From: Nitrospira sp. | Lineage (GTDB): Bacteria; Nitrospirota; Nitrospiria; Nitrospirales; Nitrospiraceae | Length of the DNA stretch: 64,000 bases | Assembly (NCBI GenBank): GCA_020697375.1 | Contig: JAJFBJ010000005.1 | Span: 1 to 64,000, forward strand | Direction: 5' to 3' | Shown here: positions 57,392 through 64,000 of the stretch, in pieces | How the letters are laid out: every line of letters starts with the position of its first letter | How positions within the stretch are numbered: the first letter of the stretch is position 1 | Position numbers and translations under genes: made by a program | The notes under the pieces: model-generated | What the model was told of the DNA's origin: nothing | Database searches by the model: none | The model's input: the letters and a program-made list of their open reading frames with translations, nothing else

Positions 57392-57983
57392 AGAGTTTCA
57401 TAGGCGAAAGCGCGGCTGTTTCGCGGGCATCATGGCAGCTCTGTCTCTGCCGATTTTGCTCGTCGGATGCGTGCAGCAGACGCAGCCGGCGGAGTTATTC
57501 CAGCTTTCGCCTGAAAGTACCGCCAACCGTGCGATGCAGACCCGTTTTTTCGAGACGGCGAACGACAAGGAACTGCTGTCGGCTTCGGCTGCCGCATTGC
57601 AGGATCTTGGTTTTCAAGTCGAGGAAAGCGTGCGGGAAGTCGGCTTTCTGCGAGCGGCGAAGGAGCGCAGCGCTCGCGAACATGGCCAGGACCTCAGCCG
57701 GTTCTTCCTGTGGCTGCTGTCGCTCGGACATGTCATCATGCCGGTCGACTTGCATCAAAAGGTGGCTGCGACACTCATCACCAGGCCGTTGAATGAAGAC
57801 GGCTCTCGACAGGAAGTCCGGATCATGTTCTATCGGGCCGTGTGGAAGGGAGAAGGCCAGGCTGACCGCAATTACATTCCGCCAGGCCAGCAGAAAATGG
57901 AAATGATCCGTGACCCGGAAATCTATCAGCAATTCTTTGCGAAACTCTCCAAGGCCGTCTTCTTGGAGCCGCATACCATTTAA
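57366..57983 (+). CDS. Tandem lipoprotein paralogue 1
   Basis: 205 residues if TTG 57366 is the start, overlapping the BamE-like gene by 26 bases; the alternative ATG 57432 would leave a signal peptide without positive charge. Lipobox LPILLVGC. The mature part shares a pattern with the next two genes: QTRFFETANDKELLSASAAA, LQDLGFQVEES and DPEIYQQFFAKLSKAVFL. It differs by an insertion of about 45 residues with a hydrophobic stretch (FFLWLLSLGHVIMPVDL). Function unknown; outer-membrane lipoprotein by inference. Confidence 0.72.
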   Translation: MPTTPRSSEEFHRRKRGCFAGIMAALSLPILLVGCVQQTQPAELFQLSPESTANRAMQTRFFETANDKELLSASAAALQDLGFQVEESVREVGFLRAAKERSAREHGQDLSRFFLWLLSLGHVIMPVDLHQKVAATLITRPLNEDGSRQEVRIMFYRAVWKGEGQADRNYIPPGQQKMEMIRDPEIYQQFFAKLSKAVFLEPHTI

Positions 57984-57995
57984 TTGCGAGGACTC

Positions 57996-58433
57996 ATGAA
58001 CTGGACAGAGATTGCCGGGGCAATGGTGATTTTCACGGGAAGCTTCATGCTGTACGGTTGCGTGGCGCCGGAGCCGCGCCAGGAGCTTTTTACGCCGACC
58101 GACGCACAGATGAAAATCCGAAGCGCCCAGACACGCACCTTCGAGGTCGCGGATCGAACCGACGCGATGCGCGGCGTCATTGCGGCATTGCAAGATCTTG
58201 GATTCATCATCGAACGGGCCAACGAGCCGCTTGGCCTGGTCACGGCCGCGAGATTCGCCGAACCGAACTATTTCGACGTTCTCGGCGTGACGGTCACCGT
58301 CCGCCCTCAGGACGGCGGTAAGACCATGATCCGCGCCAATGCCATCTACAACAACAAGCCGATCGAAGACCCCAAGGTTTACCAAAACTTCTTTGCCGCG
58401 GTGGAGCGGTCGCTGTTCATTACCAAGAACTAG
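57996..58433 (+). CDS. Tandem lipoprotein paralogue 2
   Basis: 145 residues. Signal peptide with lipobox FMLYGC (Cys about residue 22). Paralogous to its neighbours: KIRSAQTRTFEVADRTDAMR, ALQDLGFIIERANEPLGLVT and DPKVYQNFFAAVERSLF. The shortest of the three and probably the minimal domain: an alpha/beta unit with a central VTVTVRPQDGG strand. GAGGA lies five bases before ATG 57996. Twelve bases after the preceding stop, hence one operon. Confidence 0.75.
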   Translation: MNWTEIAGAMVIFTGSFMLYGCVAPEPRQELFTPTDAQMKIRSAQTRTFEVADRTDAMRGVIAALQDLGFIIERANEPLGLVTAARFAEPNYFDVLGVTVTVRPQDGGKTMIRANAIYNNKPIEDPKVYQNFFAAVERSLFITKN

Positions 58434-58444
58434 CAACGAAAATA

Positions 58445-59038
58445 ATGCATACCGCCATGCAGGCACGATTTACAATTTCCCGCACTTGGCGGCCGGCATG
58501 GCTCGTCCTGATGTTTGCTTGCATGGCAGGCGGTTGCTCACCCTATGAATGGCGGCACGAAAACCAATGGGAATCGCGCGATCAGATCTGGCTTTCCGAG
58601 GCAAGCCAGGTCAAGGTGCGCGCCGCCCAAAGCCGGATCTTCGACACCGACGACCGCGTCAAGACGATCCAGGCTGTCGTTTCGACCTGTCAGGATTTAG
58701 GTTTCGCCATCGAAGTCGTCGATGAAGAATTGGGCATCGTGTCCGGCAAGAAGTTCGAGGATTACGAAGCGCCGCAATTCGGCGATCCTTCTTATTATGC
58801 TTATCGCGACGACGGGTTGCTCATTTTGACGAGGCAGTTTCGGTCATGGGGCCCGTTTTATCACCGCAGCGATCTGGTCCGACTCACCGTTACCGTCCGG
58901 CCGCGCGGCGAGAAGCAGCTCGTGGTGCGAGCCAGCGCGCAATACTATCTCAAGGCAATCGAGTCGCCCGAGCCCTATCAGAAATTTTTTCGCACGCTTG
59001 AGCAGGCGCTGTTCATGCAGGCGAATGCGGCGCAGTAG
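58445..59038 (+). CDS. Tandem lipoprotein paralogue 3
   Basis: 197 residues. Signal peptide with lipobox FACMAGGC (Cys about residue 31). Shares [40 protein letters not shown] and [18 protein letters not shown] with the two genes before it, with an extra Tyr/Asp-rich insertion ([18 protein letters not shown]). [20 protein letters not shown] is the shared central strand pair. Starts 11 bases after paralogue 2. No start-proximal binding site is clear; ATG 58445 and ATG 58457 are possible. Confidence 0.74.
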   Translation: MHTAMQARFTISRTWRPAWLVLMFACMAGGCSPYEWRHENQWESRDQIWLSEASQVKVRAAQSRIFDTDDRVKTIQAVVSTCQDLGFAIEVVDEELGIVSGKKFEDYEAPQFGDPSYYAYRDDGLLILTRQFRSWGPFYHRSDLVRLTVTVRPRGEKQLVVRASAQYYLKAIESPEPYQKFFRTLEQALFMQANAAQ

Positions 59039-59199
59039 CCTCTGCCGACTCGGCATTCACGCGCTGAGCCAGCGGAAGCGTGAGATAAAATCGGCTGCCT
59101 TTCCCCGGTGCGCTTTCAACCCAGATGCGGCCCTGCTGTAGTTCTATAAAGTGCTTGGCAATCGCCAGTCCCACCGGTTCCTCGCGTTCGCCATGGGAC
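59013..59199 (-). pseudogene. C-terminal fragment of a sensor histidine kinase
   Basis: The minus strand encodes [20 protein letters not shown] followed by [15 protein letters not shown]: the G2 box and last strand of a HATPase_c domain. Only about 60 residues remain; no dimerisation domain, N or G1 box is found upstream. The fragment overlaps the end of lipoprotein paralogue 3 and is followed by repeat copy F. Confidence 0.75.
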
Positions 59200-59339
59200 G
59201 TGTCCCCCGTAGAACGTCTATATGCTGAATGCCCTGCCTGTGTTCTGCGCAATCCAGCCGGTTCAAGTTGTGACAGCCGCGCACAGCAGCAACTTGAAAT
59301 TGTCGTCCTCTGCGTAAAAGGGTATGCTGCCGCCGCTAA

Positions 59340-59452
59340 CAGGATGCTGAAAAAGTCCGCCAGCGTTGTTCTCGCATCGCGCAGAGGCTCAACGTACCTC
59401 AAGGGTACGCTTCACCTCTCCGGCCGCGCTGGACGGCCTTTTTGAACATCCT
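59340..59452 (-). repeat. Dispersed palindromic element, copy F
   Basis: A compact full copy of 113 bases: left end CAGGATGCTGAAAAAGTCCG, then TTGTTCTCGCATCGC, GAGGCTCAACGTACC, an inverted GGTACGCTT, and right end CTGGACGGCCTTTTTGAAC then ATCCTT. The ends are clear inverted repeats. Same orientation as copy C. Confidence 0.88.
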
Positions 59453-59558
59453 TCAGGCTATTCGCGTGCCATTACCATACGTGAGATCACGCGCCAAATG
59501 TGGCAACACTGAGTTTTTCCGCAGCTTGCTAGAACAAAGGCGAGCAGGAGGGAGCAAC

Positions 59559-59819
59559 GTGGCCCGCAGTCCAAGGAGCAAGAAGCCAGCGTCCGGAGGC
59601 AAACGGACTGCGCCGTACAAACATCCCGAGTCGAAGAGTCTTATGCGGCCGGAAGTCGGGACGCAGGCGCAGACCTTGCCGCTCTTCATCCACGAGCGGT
59701 TGTCCACCAAGGCCATCATCGAGACGCTGGCCGGGCACAAAAGCGACCAGCAAGAGGACATGTTTGCCCTGTTCGGCGACCCGCAGCATTCGTTCATCGA
59801 TCAGGTGCTGAAATTATGA
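59559..59819 (+). pseudogene. Remnant of a DNA methyltransferase gene (type III R-M-like)
   Basis: 86 codons from GTG 59559 (AGGAGGGAG upstream). It joins YKHPESKSLMRPEVGTQAQ, which resembles the N-terminus of site-specific DNA methyltransferases of type III-like systems, to FIHERLSTKAIIETLAGHKS and ALFGDPQHSFIDQVLKL, which resemble a later part of the same proteins. The catalytic part (DPPY motif) is absent. Assignment is from memory of these motifs. Confidence 0.55.
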
Positions 59820-59980
59820 AGTTCTGGATTGGCATGACAGACAACAAATGGTTTGAATTCCTATCTGCACGATCGCCAGATGAGGTGAATTTCTGGCGCC
59901 CAAGCGGAGTTGGTTCATTTAAGGCGGTCGAACGGTTTCACCCGAAACGCATTCTCCTGTCGGAGCCACGCTCGCGGTGA
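59816..59980 (+). pseudogene. N-terminal fragment of an HNH-endonuclease-like gene
   Basis: Begins as ATGA overlapping the previous stop and reads 54 codons: MKFWIGMTDNKWFEFLSARS then DEVNFWRPSGVGSFKAV, the typical start of a family of HNH restriction-like endonucleases. After about 40 residues the similarity stops and the frame runs into the MNT remnant. The nuclease domain is missing. Confidence 0.55.
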
Positions 59981-60243
59981 CGCCAGTCCGGACAGCGACC
60001 TGGACCTCTTCATTGAAATGGACACGCAGCGCCGCCCGCCGGATCGTGCGATTGAGGTGAGTGAAATTCTCGGGCTCCGACCGTGGCCGATGGATAAGCC
60101 CTGAGTCTAATTTCGCGGCGTGGATCCGTAAAGGCGACCACGATCTGCTGAACATCGAGAATAACCTCGCCGCCAGGAGATACCCTGGGACACGGTGTGC
60201 TTCCAGGTGTTTGCAGGAAAAATCCTGCCGCTTACGAACTTGA
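59955..60243 (+). pseudogene. Remnants of an MNT-HEPN toxin-antitoxin pair
   Basis: Frame ending at 60104: HARGDASPDSDLDLFIEMDT, the MNT nucleotidyltransferase motif G-S-x10-D-x-D with the first Gly replaced by Arg, then EILGLRPWPMD and a stop. Overlapping it in another frame: WIRKGDHDLLNIENNLAARR, the N-terminus of a HEPN-domain protein, which then shifts frame (WDTVCFQVFAGKIL). Both partners are truncated, so the pair is dead. Confidence 0.7.
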
Positions 60244-60312
60244 CACCACTTTTCAGTCGGCCTAGCCTGAGAACAACGTTCGCTCCGCCATCACACAACC
60301 AGGGAGGTCACC

Positions 60313-60516
60313 ATGTCTGTTGCACGCGTGACGGAAATCATCGCTGCATCGCCGAAGAGCTTTGAAGATGCCGTATTAGTCGGGGTGGCTCGCGCAAATA
60401 AGACTTTGCAGAATGTGAAGAGCGCCTGGATTGAAGATCAGAAGGTCGAGATCGTCGATGGAAAAATCACGGAATACCGTGTGGCGTTGAAAGTCACGTT
60501 CGTCCTGAAAGACTAG
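60313..60516 (+). CDS. Dodecin
   Basis: 67 residues, complete. Dodecins form hollow dodecamers that store flavin or CoA. Seen: ARVTEIIAASPKSFEDAVLV, AWIEDQKVEIVDGKITEYRV and VTFVLKD, the full three-strand-one-helix family pattern, including the Trp that stacks on the flavin (SAWIEDQ). GGGAGGT is five bases before ATG 60313. Stands alone between the defence remnants and repeat copy G. Confidence 0.93.
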   Translation: MSVARVTEIIAASPKSFEDAVLVGVARANKTLQNVKSAWIEDQKVEIVDGKITEYRVALKVTFVLKD

Positions 60517-60593
60517 CAGCCTACGAAACAATCATTCCAGCATCCGGATAACGATGATCCGCACGTCTGTGGCCGTAGCATGTGATTCGCGCA

Positions 60594-60760
60594 AGAGGCT
60601 CAAAAAGCCCGCTCAGCAAGGCCATAGCGAGCGAAGAGCCGAAGGGGGTTACGTTCTTACCCGCCCATGCTGAGCCTGCCGAGACAGGCTCAGTTTCCAG
60701 GGGGTACGCTGAGGCTCCGAATGATGCGAGAACGCAGCTGCCGGATTTGTCAGCATCCTG
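60594..60760 (+). repeat. Dispersed palindromic element, copy G
   Basis: Starts AGAGGCTCAAAAAGCCCGC, contains TTACGTTCTTACCCGCCC, the hairpin TGAGCCTGCCGAGACAGGCTCA and GGTACGCTGAGG, and ends CAGCTGCCGGATTTGTCAG then CATCCTG. Its right end lies three bases before the GAGGAG of the next gene. Confidence 0.82.
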
Positions 60761-60773
60761 CTAGAGGAGCAAC

Positions 60774-60950
60774 ATGAAAAATGTGGAGATGACCGTCGAA
60801 GGGACCCTGTTGACCATCAAGGTGGATCTCTCGAAGGAGTTCGGGCCGTCGGCCTCGGGCAAGACCATTATCATCGCCTCGACTGAGGGAAATGTCACGA
60901 TCCCGGAGCGGGAGGAAAAAATCGGGCTGAACGTGTACCGGAAGAAGTGA
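60774..60950 (+). CDS. Conserved small protein, 58 residues
   Basis: ATG 60774, GAGGAG five to six bases upstream, TGA at 60950. The protein reads MKNVEMTVEGTLLTIKVDLS, then KEFGPSASGKTIIIASTEGN and ends in GLNVYRKK. I recall short proteins of this pattern in many bacteria, of unknown function; the sequence suggests a small beta sheet. Codon use fits the neighbours. 37 bases before the receiver-PAS gene. Confidence 0.7.
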   Translation: MKNVEMTVEGTLLTIKVDLSKEFGPSASGKTIIIASTEGNVTIPEREEKIGLNVYRKK

Positions 60951-60987
60951 CAAGAAGGAGCGGTGAAGAGAGCGCGGAGGTATCAGG

Positions 60988-62571
60988 ATGTCATCTCACA
61001 GTGCCATGCCAACGAGCACAACTCGCATGACGGAGCCTCCCAATCCGGCCATTCTCGTCGTAGACGATGATCCCGACATTGCACTCGTGCTGCAAGACCT
61101 TTTGGACCATGCCGGCTATGCGGTGCAGGTGGCAGCCACAGGGACCGAGGCTCTGGACAAAGCGAAGTGCGAGTCCTTTTCTGCGGTCCTGTTGGATTTG
61201 ATGTTGCCTGACATGGACGGGCTCTCCGTCCTCACCCTGTTGAAAGAGATCGACCCGTTGCTTCCGGTCATTATGCTGACCGCGTTTGTCGAAGTGGCCA
61301 AGAAGCATGGATCGCTCACCGAAGGCGCGTTCGGTTATCTGACCAAGCCCTACGACGGGGAGGAATTGAAGGCATTGATCCTTCGCGCCGTGAGGGTGAA
61401 GCATCTCTCGATCGAAGCGGCTGCAACCAAACTGGCCTTGACGGCCAGCGAGGAGCGGTTCCGGGAAGTCGTTCAAACCGCTCCGGACGCGATCGTGCTT
61501 TCCGACGGGGAGGGACGGGTGCTGTCATGGAACGGCGCCGCCGAACGCCTGTTCGGTTATGCGGCCGGCGAAGTATTGAGACAGTCATTGACCATGATCA
61601 TGCCCGAACGGTACCGCGCCAACCATGAGCGGGCGTTGGAACGCGTCCGCACGATCGGGGACCTGCGTTTGAGGGGCACTATCGTGACCATGCATGGCCT
61701 ATCCAAAGACGGCCGTGAGTTCCCGATTGAGATGTCCCTCAGCAGTTGGATTTCCGGTGGCCAACGCGTCCATTGCGGTATCATACGGGATATCACGGCT
61801 CGGAAAGAGACGGAAGACCGATTACAACAGCAGCAGATCGAACAACAGGTCCTTCTGGATTTGATTCCTGCCATGGTCTGGTATAAGGATGCTCACAATT
61901 GCATCATTCGGGCGAATCGGCGCGCAGCCGAATCCATAAACAAGACCCTGAGGGACATCGAAGGCCGGCCGACCGCAGAATTCTATCCGCAGGAAGCGGC
62001 AAAGTATCACCGGGATGACGTGGAAGTGATCCTGTCACGGCGGCCGAAGCTCGGGATCGTCGAGCCCTATCGGACGGGATCCGGTGAAAAGCGTTGGGTG
62101 CAGACCGACAAGGTGCCCTATCCGGACACCGAAGGCAACGTTTGCGGAGTCCTGGTATTTGCGCAAGACATTACGGATCGGAAACAGACGGAGGATGCGT
62201 TGCAGGAGACAGAAGAACGCTTACGCCTCGTGATGGAATCCGCGCTGAGCGGCCTCGTCATGGTCGATGCCGAAGGAAGGATTCTGATGGCCAATGCCCG
62301 TCTTGAAGCGCAATTCGGCTATGAACGAGATGAGCTTCTCGGGCAGTCCGTCGATAGTCTTATTCCTGAGCGGTTGCGTGCCAGGCAACCGGAATATCGC
62401 TCTGCCTTTTTTGCCCATCCCGATCGAAACAGCCTCACCAACCGCCGTGACCTCGTGGGCCTGCGGAAGGACAAGACGGAATTTCCGCTTACGGTTCATC
62501 TCACGCCGCTGACGACGGCGGGAGGGGTCTACGTCATGACGTTCACCAGCGACAGCCATAGCGCCGCATGA
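60988..62571 (+). CDS. Receiver-PAS-PAS-PAS signalling protein without output domain
   Basis: 527 residues. Seen: a response-regulator receiver domain (about 22-140: ILVVDDDPDIALVLQDLL, phospho-acceptor Asp in VLLDLMLPDMDG, conserved Thr in MLTAF and Lys in LTKPYDG), then three PAS domains starting near residues 150 (ASEERFREVVQTAPDAIVLS), 285 (LIPAMVWYKDAHN) and 410 (RLVMESALSGLVMVDAEG), the second with a PAC segment (VCGVLVFAQDITDRKQ). The protein ends after the third PAS; there is no kinase, cyclase or HTH. GGAGG lies ten bases before ATG 60988. Its stop overlaps the next start as ATGA. Confidence 0.88.
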   Translation: MSSHSAMPTSTTRMTEPPNPAILVVDDDPDIALVLQDLLDHAGYAVQVAATGTEALDKAKCESFSAVLLDLMLPDMDGLSVLTLLKEIDPLLPVIMLTAFVEVAKKHGSLTEGAFGYLTKPYDGEELKALILRAVRVKHLSIEAAATKLALTASEERFREVVQTAPDAIVLSDGEGRVLSWNGAAERLFGYAAGEVLRQSLTMIMPERYRANHERALERVRTIGDLRLRGTIVTMHGLSKDGREFPIEMSLSSWISGGQRVHCGIIRDITARKETEDRLQQQQIEQQVLLDLIPAMVWYKDAHNCIIRANRRAAESINKTLRDIEGRPTAEFYPQEAAKYHRDDVEVILSRRPKLGIVEPYRTGSGEKRWVQTDKVPYPDTEGNVCGVLVFAQDITDRKQTEDALQETEERLRLVMESALSGLVMVDAEGRILMANARLEAQFGYERDELLGQSVDSLIPERLRARQPEYRSAFFAHPDRNSLTNRRDLVGLRKDKTEFPLTVHLTPLTTAGGVYVMTFTSDSHSAA

Positions 62572-63035
62572 ATCCACGCATCATTCTGATTGCGATCGTT
62601 CTGGGTTTTATCGGCATCCTGCTGCTGATCGGAGTCCGCACCTTCATCCGCTGGCTGAAGATTCACTATCCCCGGCGCGCCTCGGCCATCCTCACGGCGC
62701 TCACCATAGGCATTTGCGGGACGGGGATATTGGTGGTGATGGAAATCCGGGATCGTCCCACATTCCGGACCCACGACCTCATTACGCTACAGGAGCCGGT
62801 GGTGGCGAAGATCGTTCCAACCGACCGGGATTCACGCAGCCTGGTCTGCGTGGTGGATCTGCATGAGCATCTCGGCGTGCTGGATGTCGATAGCGAAGGG
62901 GGCGCGCTGAAGGCCCGCGTCGAAAGCAACAATACGTCGGCCACGTTGTATTGTCCGGTCGGCGCGGACGTCCGCATTGAGCTGGCCTGGCTCCATCGCA
63001 TGACGGTCACGCGCCGGCAGGAAAGCAATCCGTGA
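62568..63035 (+). CDS. Two-span membrane protein coupled to the receiver-PAS gene
   Basis: 155 residues. Two N-terminal segments (IILIAIVLGFIGILLLIGV and ASAILTALTIGICGTGILVV) and a C-terminal soluble domain of about 95 residues with a beta-like pattern (VDLHEHLGVLDVDSEGG, TLYCPVGADVRIEL). No family recognised. The ATG overlaps the stop of the receiver-PAS gene (ATGA), so they are translationally coupled and this may be the membrane partner of that output-less regulator, which is inference. Confidence 0.65.
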   Translation: MNPRIILIAIVLGFIGILLLIGVRTFIRWLKIHYPRRASAILTALTIGICGTGILVVMEIRDRPTFRTHDLITLQEPVVAKIVPTDRDSRSLVCVVDLHEHLGVLDVDSEGGALKARVESNNTSATLYCPVGADVRIELAWLHRMTVTRRQESNP

Positions 63036-63064
63036 GACATCGCGATAGGGATTGAAACCGGTCG

Positions 63065-64000
63065 TCACGGCGGATGGCCGACTGGATCCCTGCGAAAAGC
63101 TTTGACCATGGACAAGATGAGCAGGCCCATTCCCAGCCAGCCGATCTCTTTCTTGAACGGTGGTTCCGCGGCGCTGTTGGTCCCGGCTTGGGTCCTGCTC
63201 GTTGTCGGGACCCACATGTCCTTGTTTCCTCCCGTCTGAGGCCTGGGCCTTGGATCTGGCTGCCTGGTCGTTGTTCCCTTGTCAGGAACATCATTCACCG
63301 CCTTTTCCGGATCGACGCTGACCGCTTTGTCGTCCGGCACGATCCGCGACCCTGCTTTGTTGGCATAGACCTGCGTGAATTCCGCCCCGAACAACAGAAT
63401 CTGCGCCGAGTAGTATACCCAGACCAGCAGAATCACCAGCGATCCCGCCGCGCCGTAGGCCGAGCCTACGTCGCTCTTGCCAAGATAGACTCCAATGGCG
63501 AATTTCCCGATTGTGAAGAGCAGAGCCGTGAGCGCGCCGCCGATCCATACATCACTCCAGGCAATGCGCGCATCCGGCAGAACCTTGAACATCAAGGCGA
63601 ACAACACCGTGATGACTGCCAGAGAGAAGATCGCGTTCAAAATCTGGAGAATAAATTCCGGCGCCGGCAACCATCCCCCGAACCATTTTCCGAAGGCCGC
63701 CAGACCGGCGCTCATGACGAGTGACACCAGCAGCAAAAATCCCGTTCCCAGCACTGCCATGAAGGAGAAGAACCGGTCCTGGATCACGCCCCAGATTCCG
63801 CGTTCCTTCGGCTCCACGCCCCAGATGCTGTTCAGCGAATCCTGCAGTTGTCCGAATAATCCCGATGCGCCGAACAGCAACGTGGCGAGGGCCACGACGG
63901 TGGCCAGAATGCCGGTGGTCGGTTGGTTCGCTCGCTGGATCATATCCTTGATCGCAGCCGCGCTTTGTTCGCCAAGCAGAGTTTCGAGTTGCTGGAGAAT
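63065..64000 (-). CDS. YihY/BrkB family membrane protein (5' end beyond the window)
   Basis: At least 311 residues; the frame is open to the right edge, so the N-terminus is outside. Seen: LQQLETLLGEQSAAAIKDMI then TGILATVVALATLLFGASGLF and LQDSLNSIWGVEP, characteristic of the YihY/BrkB (formerly RNase BN) family, with GWLPAPEFILQILNAIFSLA, RIAWSDVWIGGALTALLFTI and SAYGAAGSLVILLVWVYYSA further on. Five or more segments, a hydrophilic Pro/Arg/Asp-rich tail and a last hydrophobic segment (GWLGMGLLILSMVKAF) not usual in the family. Function in the inner membrane is unknown. Confidence 0.88.
   Translation of the reverse strand: MLQQLETLLGEQSAAAIKDMIQRANQPTTGILATVVALATLLFGASGLFGQLQDSLNSIWGVEPKERGIWGVIQDRFFSFMAVLGTGFLLLVSLVMSAGLAAFGKWFGGWLPAPEFILQILNAIFSLAVITVLFALMFKVLPDARIAWSDVWIGGALTALLFTIGKFAIGVYLGKSDVGSAYGAAGSLVILLVWVYYSAQILLFGAEFTQVYANKAGSRIVPDDKAVSVDPEKAVNDVPDKGTTTRQPDPRPRPQTGGNKDMWVPTTSRTQAGTNSAAEPPFKKEIGWLGMGLLILSMVKAFRRDPVGHPP

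Noticed and set aside
59125..59445. 106-codon frame over the kinase fragment and repeat copy F
   Set aside because: Non-conserved peptide with a repeat-derived C-terminus.

Overview
The window looks like chromosomal DNA from a Gram-negative bacterium of the Nitrospira type (phylum Nitrospirota). This is an inference from high-GC coding style, gene content (B12-dependent ribonucleotide reductase, Lol and BamE-like outer-membrane biogenesis genes, many lipoproteins, several universal stress proteins) and a dispersed palindromic repeat that I associate from memory with Nitrospira genomes. The outer membrane is directly implied by lnt, lolC/E, lolD, a BamE-like lipoprotein and a TraF-type barrel protein. 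I saw no rRNA, tRNA, CRISPR array, intact transposase or prophage.

Layout. 0.4-9.4 kb: a dehydrogenase, a PilZ protein, a nucleotide-sanitation cluster (C-terminally short MutY, stand-alone Nudix hydrolase, DEDDy exonuclease), a lipoprotein, and two overlapping tRNA methylthiotransferases (mtaB-miaB). 9.5-21.7 kb: stress proteins (five Usp domains in three genes) around a cupredoxin, an alpha/beta hydrolase, a VTT membrane protein, a YD-repeat protein, AmpG-like permease, and a patchy area with a UDG-type glycosylase, a hybrid orphan antitoxin and a decayed duplicate of a small membrane-protein gene. 21.7-30.6 kb: class II ribonucleotide reductase behind a promoter overlapped by two NrdR-box-like palindromes, with DnaA-box-like sites upstream; then a methyltransferase, an ACT-domain protein, RlpA and a CNNM/CorC-type protein. 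30.6-35.4 kb (minus strand): MoxR ATPase, an unrecognised 632-residue protein, then ligA.

35.7-44.8 kb: a LysM lipoprotein followed by trpE-G-D-C-(lipoprotein)-F-B-A. The operon is interrupted by an unrelated small lipoprotein between trpC and trpF, and by a dispersed repeat between trpB and trpA. 44.8-53.4 kb (minus strand): lnt-prfB-lysS-lolC/E-lolD, then a TraF-like barrel protein and a lipoprotein. This run joins lipoprotein acylation and lipoprotein release to translation genes; prfB has the classical programmed +1 frameshift. 53.9-64 kb: small membrane proteins, a PilZ and a VanZ-like protein, a multiply frameshifted HugZ-like pseudogene, a BamE-like gene followed by three tandem paralogous lipoproteins, a graveyard of defence and toxin-antitoxin fragments, dodecin, a receiver-PAS-PAS-PAS protein with no output domain, and a BrkB-family protein cut by the window edge.

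Two non-coding repeat families stand out. One is a set of seven palindromic elements (about 70-240 bp) with ends related to AGGATGCTGAAAAAGTCCGC, three of which abut stop codons. The other is a set of three short arrays of degenerate 8-bp units (consensus close to CANTGANN), each lying between two co-directional, probably co-transcribed genes. The octamer arrays are the observation here that I least know how to explain.
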